Assembly: GCA_964401385.1 (NCBI GenBank)
Contig: CAYNYF010000052.1
Span: 1 to 29,608, forward strand
Origin: CAYNYF01 sp964401385
GTDB taxonomy: Bacteria; Planctomycetota; Phycisphaerae; SM23-33
Direction: 5' to 3'
DNA length: 29,608 bases
Of this stretch, positions 1 through 7,501 are shown in pieces. Every line of letters begins with the position of its first letter. Within the stretch, counting starts at the first letter, position 1. The notes below the pieces were generated by a model. That model searched no databases. It saw nothing but the letters and a program-made list of their open reading frames with translations, and was not told the origin of the DNA. The translations under genes and the position numbers were made by a program.

Positions 1-264
1 CCCTACGAGAACTCCACCGTCTTCCCCGAGCACGGCGACATCCTCTACTACCACTACCGCCAGCCGCCGACGCGCGACGGCGTGATGGTCTACGACATCG
101 GCATCTACTGGGACCGCGGACAGAGCAAGCTCAAGCAGGGCTGGATCGCCGGCAACCTGTTCGCAAAGATTCGCGGCCACGAGCAAACCAAGCGCCTTCG
201 CGTCGAGGCCGGGCGGCTCTTGATGGAAGGCAAAGGCACCGTCAGCCTGCGCAGGAAGCAGTAA
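1..264 (+). CDS. C-terminal part of an unrecognised protein (cut by window edge)
   Basis: The frame is open from base 1 to a TAA at 262-264, so only the last 87 residues are visible and the true start lies outside the window. The visible part is rich in aromatic and charged residues (for example DILYYHY and YDIGIYWDRGQSKLKQGW) and ends in a basic tail, LRRKQ. I see no membrane segment and no family motif I can name. The in-frame GTG at 82 is internal and should not be taken as the start. The next gene begins 11 nt downstream with its own ribosome binding site, so the two are probably co-transcribed. Function unknown. Confidence 0.75.
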   Translation, partial: PYENSTVFPEHGDILYYHYRQPPTRDGVMVYDIGIYWDRGQSKLKQGWIAGNLFAKIRGHEQTKRLRVEAGRLLMEGKGTVSLRRKQ

Positions 265-275
265 CGGAGGCGATC

Positions 276-1274
276 ATGCCCAAACCCACAAAAGGCAAGG
301 TCATCACGGTTCACGGCGAGGTGGAGCCAGAGGCTCTTGGGGCGGTGCTGATGCACGAGCACCTGCACGCCTCCTGCCGGGATTGGGAAGAGGGCCCCAC
401 GCCGCCGGATCGGGTGAAGCTGCTCATGGAGTACGCCGTACCGAACCTCAGACTTTTGCACGAATCGGGCTGCCACGCGATGGTGGACGCCACGCCGATG
501 GCGTGGCGTGCCTGGCCGGACACGTACGTGCAGATCGCCGACGCGGCCGACCTGCACATCATTTTGGCGACCGGCTTCTACCGGGAAATGGAGGTCGGCA
601 CGTACTGGGTCCAGACCGAAGCCCAGGCCATCTCGCCGGCCGTGCGGGAAAAGAGCGTCGAAGAGCTGGCCGAGATGTGCATCCGTGAGATCACCGATGG
701 GCTGCACGGCTCCGACGTCCACGCCGGCGTCATCAAGCTGGGCTCTTCCGGCAAGGAACTGACCGCGGCCGAGCAGAAGGCCTTCCGCGCCGGCGCGGCC
801 ACCCAACAGGCCACCGGGGTCAGCATCACCACGCACTGCACGGCGGCCGGGGCCCACGTCTCGCAGTTGTCCCTGCTGGCCGAGGCCAGCGTCGATCCGG
901 CCCGCGTCGTCATCGGCCACACCGCCGGGCACGTGGTCAATGAAAACGACACGGTGCGCGAGTGGATGAAGCGCGGGGCGACCTTCCTGCCGACAAATCT
1001 CCGCATGGACCAGGATTGGGAGTTCTATGCCGACTTCGTTTCCGCGGTGCGGGATCTGTTCCAGGCCGGCCTCGGCGAGCACCTGGCGCTGGGGCTGGAC
1101 TGGGCCTTTGAGACCGAACAGGGACCATTCATCGGCTGTAGCTTCATGCCGCCCCCGCCGTTCCGGTACATGTTCACCCACACGCTGCCGAGATTACGCA
1201 AGCTGGGGCTGGAAGAGGCGGCCATCGAACAGATGCTGGTGACCAACCCGGCGCGGATTCTGCCGGTGCGGTGA
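276..1274 (+). CDS. Phosphotriesterase-family metal-dependent hydrolase
   Basis: This 332-residue protein belongs to the phosphotriesterase (PTE/PHP) branch of the amidohydrolase superfamily, TIM barrels with a two-metal centre that hydrolyse phosphoesters or lactones. All expected metal ligands can be placed: H27 and H29 in the HEHLH motif, K154 in VIKLGSS (the lysine that is carbamylated in this family), H187 in TTHC, H215 in IGHTAGH and D275 in LGLDWAF. The length is normal. The ATG at 276 has a close GGAGG-type ribosome binding site (aacggaggcgatc). There is no signal peptide, so it is probably cytoplasmic. Its substrate cannot be read from sequence; the sugar-enzyme neighbours make a lactone or sugar-derived ester more likely than an organophosphate, which is inference. 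Confidence 0.9.
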   Translation: MPKPTKGKVITVHGEVEPEALGAVLMHEHLHASCRDWEEGPTPPDRVKLLMEYAVPNLRLLHESGCHAMVDATPMAWRAWPDTYVQIADAADLHIILATGFYREMEVGTYWVQTEAQAISPAVREKSVEELAEMCIREITDGLHGSDVHAGVIKLGSSGKELTAAEQKAFRAGAATQQATGVSITTHCTAAGAHVSQLSLLAEASVDPARVVIGHTAGHVVNENDTVREWMKRGATFLPTNLRMDQDWEFYADFVSAVRDLFQAGLGEHLALGLDWAFETEQGPFIGCSFMPPPPFRYMFTHTLPRLRKLGLEEAAIEQMLVTNPARILPVR

Positions 1275-1393
1275 GGGGCGTTCGGCCTGGTTCCCGGCGG
1301 CGGCTGCTGCCGAATGTCTGGTACACGATCGGCGGAGAAACGCTCAGCCCGGATAAGGCCAACGGGCTCGCCGAGAAGGTCCGGGCGTATTAG
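1271..1393 (+). pseudogene. Possible remnant of a gene 3' end
   Basis: In frame +2, right behind the phosphotriesterase gene, there is a 40-codon stretch that overlaps that gene's stop (GTGA) and ends at TAG 1391-1393. Its second half, beginning NVWYTIGGETLSPDK and finishing KVRAY, has the composition of an authentic protein C-terminus rather than random G+C-rich reading. No full gene exists in this frame. It may be the tail left after a deletion, or a tiny coupled ORF. I do not recognise the parent family. Confidence 0.3.
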
Positions 1394-1407
1394 GCATAGA
1401 CAGGGAT

Positions 1408-1436
1408 GCCCACGCCAACGACCGACGTGGGCTTTC
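1408..1436 (+). terminator. Terminator-like hairpin before the DegT promoter
   Basis: GCCCACG (1408-1414) pairs with CGTGGGC (1426-1432) over an 11-nt loop and is followed by TTTCC. The T-run is short, so it is a weak intrinsic terminator at best. Its place, between the end of the first operon and the promoter at 1440, fits transcription termination. Confidence 0.4.
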
Positions 1437-1439
1437 CGA

Positions 1440-1468
1440 TTGCCCCGGCGCCGCCTCAGCGGTATAGG
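1440..1468 (+). promoter_or_regulatory. Sigma-70-like promoter for the DegT/Gfo operon
   Basis: TTGCCC (1440-1445) and TATAGG (1463-1468) are 17 bp apart. A start near 1475 would give a leader of roughly 28 nt containing the ribosome binding site of the ATG at 1503. It lies just behind the hairpin at 1408-1432. Found by eye, not tested. Confidence 0.45.
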
Positions 1469-1502
1469 AGACGACCGTTCTTCCACTGAAAGGAGCGGGA
1501 AG

Positions 1503-2660
1503 ATGGCAAGAGTGTTTGGCGATACCGATATTCGTTATCTCAAGCAGGTGCTCAAGAGCAAACAGCTTGGATGGCGACAGGGCGGCTTCGTCACCAAGCT
1601 GGATGAAGCTTTCGCCAGGTTTACCGGGGCCAGGTACGGCATCTGCCGCAACTCGGCCATGACCGGCTTGGCCCAGGCGGTGGCGATCAGCGGGGCCGGC
1701 TGCGGCGACGAGGTCATCTGCGACCCCCTTGTCCACTTCGGCGGCGTGGCGGCGCTGAGCTTCAACTGCGTGCCCAAGTTCGTGGACGTCCGCTATGACA
1801 CCTACCTGATGGACCCGGCGGAGGTGGAAAAAGCCGTCACCAGGCACACCAAGGCGCTGATCGTGACCAATCTGTGGGGGCTGTGCGCGGAGCTGGACAA
1901 GATCCGCGCCATCTGCCGCAGGCACGGCATCTTCATGATCGAGGACTGCGCCCACGTCATCGGAGCCACCTGGAAGGGCAAGCACGCCGGCACCTACGGC
2001 GACATCGGCGTCTTCAGCTTCCAGCAGGGCAAGCACATTTGCACCGGCGACGGCTGCGTGATGATCACCAATCGCAAGGACCTCCACCACGCCCTGTACA
2101 ACGAGTGGGCCTTCAAGGGCGAGAGCCCCTCGTTCCTGACGCTGAACTTCCGCATGAACGAGCAGACGGCCGCGATCGGCCTGGCGCAATTGGCGCGCTT
2201 CCCCAAGTACCTTAAGGAATACGATGCCAACCTGGCCGTCTACAACGAGGCCATCGCCGATTGTGAGTGGCTGCGGAGCCGCAGCGTCCCCAAGCAGGCC
2301 AAGCAGTCCGGCTACATCTGGGCCTGCTTGTGGGAGGGCGACAAGCACGGACTGAAGCTGGATAAGTTCAAGAGGGTCCTGGCCGAAGAGGGCGCCCGGT
2401 TCGGCTTCCACTTCACCGAGCGGCCGGCGCCGCGGTTCGACATCTTCCGGAAGTCCACGGCCTACCACAGGCAGGATTGCCCGATCCGCTGCCCCTTTTA
2501 CAAGGGCAGCTACCGCGCCGAGAAGGCCAAGGTGCCCAACGCCGGGCAGATTCTCAACCGCGTGATGGCCGCGGGGCTGATCGAACAGCCGCCGGCGAAG
2601 GTACGGGCCAACGCCCGCAAACTGCGGAAGGCCATCAGGCGAATGGAAGCGGAGTCATGA
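1503..2660 (+). CDS. DegT/DnrJ/EryC1/StrS-family aminotransferase
   Basis: A 385-residue PLP-dependent fold-type I enzyme of the DegT/StrS family, which usually makes amino sugars (or, in some members, dehydrates sugars) on nucleotide-linked keto sugars. Seen: GYGICRNSAM-like cofactor region near residue 40, an aspartate in MIEDCAHVIGA that would bind the pyridine nitrogen, and the Schiff-base lysine K177 in FSFQQGKHICTGDG. The usual position after the lysine is hydrophobic; here it is His. The frame is open further upstream, but the ATG at 1503 follows AAAGGAGCGGGAAG and gives the normal family length. The stop overlaps the next start (ATGA), so translation of the two is coupled, suggesting one pathway of sugar modification. 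The exact substrate is unknown. Confidence 0.92.
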   Translation: MARVFGDTDIRYLKQVLKSKQLGWRQGGFVTKLDEAFARFTGARYGICRNSAMTGLAQAVAISGAGCGDEVICDPLVHFGGVAALSFNCVPKFVDVRYDTYLMDPAEVEKAVTRHTKALIVTNLWGLCAELDKIRAICRRHGIFMIEDCAHVIGATWKGKHAGTYGDIGVFSFQQGKHICTGDGCVMITNRKDLHHALYNEWAFKGESPSFLTLNFRMNEQTAAIGLAQLARFPKYLKEYDANLAVYNEAIADCEWLRSRSVPKQAKQSGYIWACLWEGDKHGLKLDKFKRVLAEEGARFGFHFTERPAPRFDIFRKSTAYHRQDCPIRCPFYKGSYRAEKAKVPNAGQILNRVMAAGLIEQPPAKVRANARKLRKAIRRMEAES

Positions 2661-3736
2661 AGCCGTTGCGGTGCGGCGTGGTCGGCCTGGGGCGGGGCAG
2701 GCTGTTCGTCGAAATACTCCAGAAGCTGCCCGACTGCCGGATCGTGGCCGTCTGCGACACCAATCCCAAGGCCCTGGCCGACTTTTCCCACTTGGCGGCA
2801 CACACGGACTTTGATGCCTTCCTGGGCGAGGGTCTGGACGTGGTGGCCGTGATCACGCCGGGGCCGGTCCACGCCGCCCAGTCCGTCCGGGCTCTAGGGT
2901 CCGGCGCCCACGTGCTGTGCGAGACGCCGTGCGTGTACTCACTGGCCGAGGCCGAGGCCGTCGTCGCCGCCGTTCGCCGCAGCGGGCGGAAGTTCATGCT
3001 GGCCGAGGACTACATCTGGATGGGCTGGGCCGAGGCCCTCAAGGCAAAGGCCCAGGCGGGCGCATTCGGAAGCATCGTCTACGCCGAGGGCGACTACACG
3101 CACGACTGCCGCGACATCATGCTCGCCGCCGAGGCCGGCTTCGTGCCCTACGCCGAGCGTGAAAAACATCCTGGCGCAGAGAAGACCTGGCGGGCGACGC
3201 ACCTCCCGCCGATCCTGTATTGCTCCCACACCCTCGGCCCGCTGCTACACATCATGGACGACCGCGTCATCTCGGCCGTGGGAATGAGCACGGGCACGCA
3301 TACGGCGCCCGACCTGGGAACCATCGACCTCGAGGCCGGCCTACTGGAGACGGCCAAGGGGGCGGTGATCCGTCTGGCCAACGGCTTCACCGTGGCGTGT
3401 CCGATGACGTTGTACTACAACCTGGTGGGCACGTCCGGTTCGGCTCGCATCGACACGGCCGGCGGATTCTCAGCCCACTGGTACAGCGAAACGGCCGATC
3501 CGCCCATGAAAGGATGGGACAAGCTGCCGGGGATCAATAACTTTGGCGCTCGGGCCGACGGGGCCGGCAACGTCGAGGTGATGGCGCGGCAGTTCATCGA
3601 AAGCATCCTGAACGACAAGCCTGCGCCGCTGGACGTGTTCCGCTCAATGGAACTCGTCCTGCCGGGCCTGCTGGCCCACGAATCGGCCATGCGCGGCGGC
3701 GTCAAGCTGGCCGTGCCCGACCTGCGGGCTACGTGA
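2657..3736 (+). CDS. Gfo/Idh/MocA-family oxidoreductase
   Basis: A 359-residue NAD(P)-dependent dehydrogenase of the glucose-fructose/inositol dehydrogenase family. The N-terminus carries the Rossmann glycine motif VVGLGRG (residues 8-14) with an acidic residue after strand two (AVCDTN). The family EKP motif, whose lysine normally takes part in catalysis, is replaced by CETPCVYS, so the usual Lys is absent at that site. The C-terminal half is the alpha/beta substrate domain. The ATG at 2657 overlaps the TGA of the DegT gene by four bases. The pairing with a DegT aminotransferase is typical of keto-sugar formation followed by amination, but the missing Lys makes a plain dehydrogenase role uncertain. 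Confidence 0.88.
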   Translation: MKPLRCGVVGLGRGRLFVEILQKLPDCRIVAVCDTNPKALADFSHLAAHTDFDAFLGEGLDVVAVITPGPVHAAQSVRALGSGAHVLCETPCVYSLAEAEAVVAAVRRSGRKFMLAEDYIWMGWAEALKAKAQAGAFGSIVYAEGDYTHDCRDIMLAAEAGFVPYAEREKHPGAEKTWRATHLPPILYCSHTLGPLLHIMDDRVISAVGMSTGTHTAPDLGTIDLEAGLLETAKGAVIRLANGFTVACPMTLYYNLVGTSGSARIDTAGGFSAHWYSETADPPMKGWDKLPGINNFGARADGAGNVEVMARQFIESILNDKPAPLDVFRSMELVLPGLLAHESAMRGGVKLAVPDLRAT

Positions 3737-3764
3737 CTGCGCGAATGCCTCCGCGGGCGACCGA

Positions 3765-4502
3765 TCACTTCTGCTTTTCGAACCAGCCGATCTCGCCGCG
3801 GTGGGAAACGGTAATGTCCTGCCGGCCCGCCGGAGCCTCCCAGCGGCAGGCGTTCTCGATGACCTTCAGCACGTTGGGGTCTTTGAAGATCGGGTAAGTC
3901 TCATGTCCGGGGCGGAAGTAGAACACCTTGCCGGCCCCGCGCCTCCAGGTGCAGCCGCTGCGGAAGACCTCCCCGCCGGCAAAGTGGGAGATGAAGATTG
4001 TCTCTTCCGGTTCCGGCACGTCGAAGAACTCACCGTACATCTCGGTATGTTCCAGAATGATGGGATCGGGCAGGCCTTCGGTAATCGGATGCCCGGGCTT
4101 CGTGCACCAGAGGATTTCTTTTTCGGCGACTTCCCGCCACTTCAGCGAGCAAGTGGTCCCCATCAGCCGGCGGAAGATCTTGGAGAAGTGCGCCGAGTGC
4201 AGCAGGATGATCCCCATGCCGGCGATCACGTGCGACTGCACCCTGTCAACGATCTCCTCGCGGACTTCCCCGTGGGCCATGTGCCCCCACCAGATCAAGA
4301 CGTCGGTTCCGGCCAGCACGTCTTCGGTCAGACCATGATCCGGCTCGTCCAGGGTGGCCGTGCGCGCCTTCATGCCGCCGGCCGCGTTGAGATGGCTGGC
4401 GATGGCGGCGTGCATGCCATCGGGGTAGATCGCCGCGATCTCTTTGTTCTTCTTCTCGTGCCGAAACTCGTTCCAGACGGTTACACGGACCGGCTTTGCC
4501 AT
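3765..4502 (-). CDS. ThuA-like domain protein
   Basis: A 245-residue protein of the ThuA family (class I glutamine-amidotransferase-like fold; some members act in trehalose or disaccharide keto-sugar metabolism). Seen: N-terminal VTVWNEFRHEK, the strand-loop VLIWWGHMAHGEV, the helix-strand GMGIILLHSAHFSKIF, and near the end GKVFYFRPGHETYP, all in family order. The frame stays open upstream to 4940, but ATG 4502 has a strong GGAAGGAG site and a promoter with a matching short leader, and the upstream extension has no family character. No signal peptide. It converges on the Gfo/Idh gene, 28 nt away, and ThuA and Gfo/Idh genes are often neighbours in sugar catabolism. Its catalytic activity is not established for the family as a whole. 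Confidence 0.88.
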   Translation of the reverse strand: MAKPVRVTVWNEFRHEKKNKEIAAIYPDGMHAAIASHLNAAGGMKARTATLDEPDHGLTEDVLAGTDVLIWWGHMAHGEVREEIVDRVQSHVIAGMGIILLHSAHFSKIFRRLMGTTCSLKWREVAEKEILWCTKPGHPITEGLPDPIILEHTEMYGEFFDVPEPEETIFISHFAGGEVFRSGCTWRRGAGKVFYFRPGHETYPIFKDPNVLKVIENACRWEAPAGRQDITVSHRGEIGWFEKQK

Positions 4503-4536
4503 GGACAAACTCCTTCCTGTTTGGAAATCGTCGCGA

Positions 4537-4565
4537 AGGATATCGCCCTTGGCCGACGGGTGCAA
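4537..4565 (-). promoter_or_regulatory. Promoter of the ThuA-like gene
   Basis: On the minus strand TTGCAC (4565-4560) and TATCCT (4542-4537) are separated by 17 bp. The expected start gives a leader of about 27 nt that includes the GGAAGGAG site before ATG 4502. The promoter lies inside the inverted repeat at 4538-4576. Confidence 0.55.
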
Positions 4566-4576
4566 GGCCGATATCC
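4538..4576. repeat. Operator-like inverted repeat over the ThuA-like promoter
   Basis: GGATATCGCCCTTG (4538-4551) and CAAGGCCGATATCC (4563-4576) are inverted copies with one mismatch in 14, separated by 11 bp; centre spacing is 25 bp. The arms cover the -10 and -35 boxes of the ThuA-like gene. This is the expected geometry for a dimeric repressor site; no regulator gene is in the window to bind it. Confidence 0.6.
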
Positions 4577-4653
4577 GACTTCGAGGTTTTACCATGTCTG
4601 TGGCCGATCGCGGAAAGCCTCGGAAAAATGCTGAATTCAGGGCGTATTTCCGC

Positions 4654-4682
4654 TTGACGCTTCTCGATCCTGAGTCGAATAT
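4654..4682 (+). promoter_or_regulatory. Candidate promoter for the HU gene
   Basis: TTGACG (4654-4659) and GAATAT (4677-4682) are 17 bp apart. It is the best sigma-70-like match in the region before HU and would produce a leader of about 245 nt. Confidence 0.4.
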
Positions 4683-4932
4683 ATCAGCGTCTTTCGCCAG
4701 TGGAGGCGGGCGCATCGGTCGATGCGCCTGTGGCCGTGAGAGGCACAGCGGTCGATTGAAAGCCTGAAGGCGTCTGTAGGATTCCGAGCGTCTGCCCGCC
4801 GGCCGCGGAGTAGTATCCGGCGGACCGACATGGGCAACGTGGTTCGTCGTTCTGAACGGTTCGACGAGGGCGCGGGGCTCTTTACCGTCCGGTCGGGACG
4901 GGAGGCCCCCAGAAAAGAAGGAGCGAAGCAAG
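4683..4932 (+). other. Long structured leader before HU, no gene seen
   Basis: No convincing coding frame lies here. It holds a perfect palindrome, GGCGCATCG (4709-4717) with CGATGCGCC (4720-4728), and a hairpin close to the ribosome binding site, CCGTCC (4885-4890) with GGACGG (4896-4901) around a 5-nt loop. The ribosome binding site AAGGAGCGAAGCAAG follows. The structures could modulate HU translation; I recognise no known riboswitch. Confidence 0.35.
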
Positions 4933-5211
4933 ATGGCCAAGGCAATGACGAAGTCTCAGATCATCAAGACGCTGGCAGAGAGCTGTGAAATGACGAAGAA
5001 GCAAATGGTGGGCGTGCTGGAGGAGGTCGTCGCACTGGCATACACACAGGCCAAGAACGGCTTTACGATCCCCGGCCTGGGCAAGCTGGTGCTGGTGAAT
5101 CGGAAGGCTCGGATGGGGCGCAACCCCGCCACGGGCGAAACGATCAGGATTCCGGCTAAGAAGGTGCTGAAGTTCCGGATTGCCAAGGCCGCCAAGGACG
5201 CAGTTCTGTAA
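4933..5211 (+). CDS. HU-family DNA-binding protein
   Basis: A 92-residue histone-like protein that binds and bends DNA as a dimer and compacts the nucleoid. Seen: N-terminal helices (MTKSQIIKTLAE...MTKKQMVGVLEEVV), the turn into the beta arms (FTIPGLGKLVLVNRKAR), and the hallmark MGRNPATGETIRIPAKKVLKFR, which holds the DNA-intercalating proline in NPATGE. The length is standard and there is no basic C-terminal tail of the eukaryote-like type. The ATG at 4933 follows a good AAGGAGCG site. It stands alone, convergent with rho. The sequence does not say whether it is a general HU or a specialised paralogue. Confidence 0.95.
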   Translation: MAKAMTKSQIIKTLAESCEMTKKQMVGVLEEVVALAYTQAKNGFTIPGLGKLVLVNRKARMGRNPATGETIRIPAKKVLKFRIAKAAKDAVL

Positions 5212-5436
5212 GCGAAGAAGTACGATCACCGCTTGAGATATCGACGAAGGGCCGACAGCGTCAAGCGAGCCGAGGCGATCCGCCGCGCAGGGGGTTTTCG
5301 CTTTGGCAGCTTGAGGTGTCGGCCCATAGTTTGCGCGATCCGGTCGCCTGGGCTAAGATGATCGGCTATAGGGAAAAGCGAAAGGCCTCCGACACGCCGG
5401 GGTCCTTCGAGAAGCCGGGCCGCCTCTCCGCCGGCA

Positions 5437-6591
5437 TCACATCTGACCGCCAAGATCGAGCTGGCGGAGGAATTCTTCGTTGGTCTTGAACTTCTCCATC
5501 ACCCTCAGCAACTGGGGCATTTCCGTGCCGACGTTGAGCTGACTGAGGAACCGCCTGAGCATGTGGATCTTCGGCAGCTTCCAGGAATCCAGCAGCAGTT
5601 CTTCCTTCCGGGTGCCGCTTCTTGAGATGTCCACCGCCGGCCAGATGCGCTTTTCCGCCAACTGGCGGTCGAGCTGGAGCTCCATGTTCCCGGTGCCCTT
5701 GAACTCCTCAAAGATCAGGTCGTCCATTCGGCTACCGGTTTCGACCAAGGCGGTTGCCAGGATGGTCAGCGAGCCGCCGCCCTCGATCTTTCTTGCGGCC
5801 CCGAACAGGCGCTTGGGCGTTTCCAGCGCACGGATATCCACCCCGCCGGTCATGGTCCGTCCGGAGCTCTCGATGAAACGGTTGTAGGCCCGGCCCAGCC
5901 GCGTCAGGCTGTCCAGCAGGATCACCACATCGTGGCCGAATTCGGCCATTCGCTTTGCCCGCTCGATGGTGAACTCGGTGATGCGGACGTGGTTGGCAAC
6001 ATCCTGGTCGTTGGTGGAATGCACGATCTCGGCCGCCACTTTCCGCTTGAAGTCCGTCACCTCTTCCGGCCGCTCGTCCACCAGCAGGACGATGACGTGG
6101 ACCTCCCGGCAGTTGGCCAAGACGGCGTTTGCGATCTGCTGGAGAAGAATTGTCTTACCCGCGCGCGGCGGGGAGACGATCAAGCCGCGCTGGCCCTTGC
6201 CGATCGGGCAGACCAGGTCCAGTACGCGCATTTCCACCGGCCCGTCGGGCGTTTCCAGCGGCATCCATGGTTGCGGATCCACAACCACCAGATCGGGGAA
6301 GGCAATGACGTCGGGCCATTCCTCATACAGATGCCCGTTGATACGCAGGATCTTCACCAGCCGAGGGCCGGCCTTTTTCTTCGTAGCAGGGATAGCCTCG
6401 CCCTCTATCAGCAGCCCGGTGCGCAGGCGATCGCCCCCGACGAAGTCCTTGGAGACAAACACATCTCCGGGCGAAGCCCGGAAATCATTCTCCTCCTGAC
6501 GCAGGAAGCCGTAGCCCTTCTCGGTGATCTCCAAGACGCCTGACGCAGCGATCACGTTTGATGTGATCTCGTTGCTGTTCGTCTCGACCAT
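5437..6591 (-). CDS. rho: Transcription termination factor Rho
   Basis: A 384-residue hexameric RNA-dependent ATPase that ends transcription. Seen: the primary RNA-binding cold-shock-like domain (residues about 15-120, with GYGFLR), the P-loop GLIVSPPRAGKT at about 136-147, VLLVDERPEEVTDFKR, the Walker B region VVILLDSLTRLGRAYN, and the arginine-containing core LVETGSRMDDLIFEEFKGTGN. It is shorter than E. coli Rho and begins almost directly with the RNA-binding domain, so the N-terminal helical bundle is reduced. It also lacks the large acidic/basic insertion that some G+C-rich bacteria carry. The ATG at 6591 has AAGGA about 13 nt upstream. It is transcribed on its own after hisA, with about 170 nt of leader space. 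Confidence 0.96.
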   Translation of the reverse strand: MVETNSNEITSNVIAASGVLEITEKGYGFLRQEENDFRASPGDVFVSKDFVGGDRLRTGLLIEGEAIPATKKKAGPRLVKILRINGHLYEEWPDVIAFPDLVVVDPQPWMPLETPDGPVEMRVLDLVCPIGKGQRGLIVSPPRAGKTILLQQIANAVLANCREVHVIVLLVDERPEEVTDFKRKVAAEIVHSTNDQDVANHVRITEFTIERAKRMAEFGHDVVILLDSLTRLGRAYNRFIESSGRTMTGGVDIRALETPKRLFGAARKIEGGGSLTILATALVETGSRMDDLIFEEFKGTGNMELQLDRQLAEKRIWPAVDISRSGTRKEELLLDSWKLPKIHMLRRFLSQLNVGTEMPQLLRVMEKFKTNEEFLRQLDLGGQM

Positions 6592-6736
6592 GGGATCTTC
6601 GAATCCTTACACAAGAAACCGCGAGTTTACTTGGAACCTCACTGGCCTGAGTTGCAGGCTAGGAGATACCCTCCACCCCCATCTTCCGACATCCATCCTA
6701 CCCATCCTATGGCAGCAGAAAAAGCCTTCCGTTGCT

Positions 6737-6753
6737 GAATTTCAAAAAAATTC
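6737..6753. repeat. A+T-rich inverted repeat after hisA
   Basis: GAATTT and AAATTC (6 bp) flank a 5-nt loop, 9 nt past the hisA stop. This is the only A+T-rich patch nearby. It lacks a following T-run on the minus strand, so I call it an inverted repeat and not an intrinsic terminator. The rest of 6592-6762 shows no gene. Confidence 0.3.
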
Positions 6754-6762
6754 ACCTCGTGC

Positions 6763-7485
6763 TCAAGCCGAGGCCAGCTTGCAGGCCTCAGCCAAATCAA
6801 TCCGGCCTTCGTAGTAGGCCCGCCCCACAATCACGCCGGCACAGCCGATCTCCTTGCAGCGTGCCACGTCGTCCAGGCTGCTGACGCCGCCGGCGGCGAT
6901 CACGGGCTTGGCCGTAATTGCGATCAGATCGGCAGTTGTGTCCAGGTCCGGCCCGCCGAGCATGCCATCCCGCTCGATGTCGGTGTAGATGATCGCCGAC
7001 AGCGGCAGGTCTTTGGCCCGCCGGGCCACTTCGGCAGCGGTTTGGCCGGTCGGCTCCGTCCAGCCGTGGACGGCGAGTCGGCCGGCGCGGGCGTCCAGCG
7101 CCAGGGCGATCTTGCCGGTCCATTCCCGCCGGCCCAGCACCCGCTCAAACCAGGGCCAGTCCTTCAGCGCCGCCGAACCGACCACCGCACGCGATACGCC
7201 CAGCTCCAGAGCGGCGGCCACTCCGTCGTCGCTGCGAATGCCGCCGCCCAACTGCACCGCCGCCGCGACGCCCTGGCATACACTTCGAATCGCCTCGGCG
7301 TTGGTTCGCTCACCGGTGCGGGCGGCGTCCAGATCTATCATGTGGATCCAGCGCGCCCCGGTCGATATCAGCTCGCGGGCCACGCCCAGCGGATCTGTCC
7401 CGTAGACAATCTGCCGCCCATAGTCGCCTTGGAGCAGACGGACGACCTTGCCGTCGCGCAGGTCTATGGCGGGGAGAATCTCCAT
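6763..7485 (-). CDS. hisA: HisA, ProFAR isomerase of histidine synthesis
   Basis: A 240-residue TIM barrel that isomerises ProFAR to PRFAR, the fourth step of histidine biosynthesis, in the cytoplasm. Seen: MEILPAIDLRDGKVVRLLQGDY at the N-terminus with catalytic-position D8, VQLGGGIRSDD for one phosphate loop, the second half-barrel repeat with YTDIERDGMLGGPD holding the other catalytic Asp, and VIAAGGVSSLDDV for the second phosphate loop. The frame is open upstream, but the ATG at 7485 begins exactly at the conserved N-terminus. No clear ribosome binding site precedes it; the OmpA-type gene ends 16 nt upstream, so coupling is possible. No other his genes are nearby, so the pathway is scattered. 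Confidence 0.95.
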   Translation of the reverse strand: MEILPAIDLRDGKVVRLLQGDYGRQIVYGTDPLGVARELISTGARWIHMIDLDAARTGERTNAEAIRSVCQGVAAAVQLGGGIRSDDGVAAALELGVSRAVVGSAALKDWPWFERVLGRREWTGKIALALDARAGRLAVHGWTEPTGQTAAEVARRAKDLPLSAIIYTDIERDGMLGGPDLDTTADLIAITAKPVIAAGGVSSLDDVARCKEIGCAGVIVGRAYYEGRIDLAEACKLASA

Positions 7486-7501
7486 ACAAGACCGAGCTTT
7501 G

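Noticed and set aside
5291..5384. AAAGCGAAA-type inverted copies and CCGACAC copies between HU and rho
   Set aside because: The arms occur in an order that cannot form one nested hairpin, and the loop would be about 70 nt, so it is not a convincing terminator.
5226..5453. 75-codon minus-strand frame after rho
   Set aside because: It starts with TTG inside rho's last codons, has no ribosome binding site and shows Arg-rich composition. The gap 5212-5436 holds no gene that I can support.
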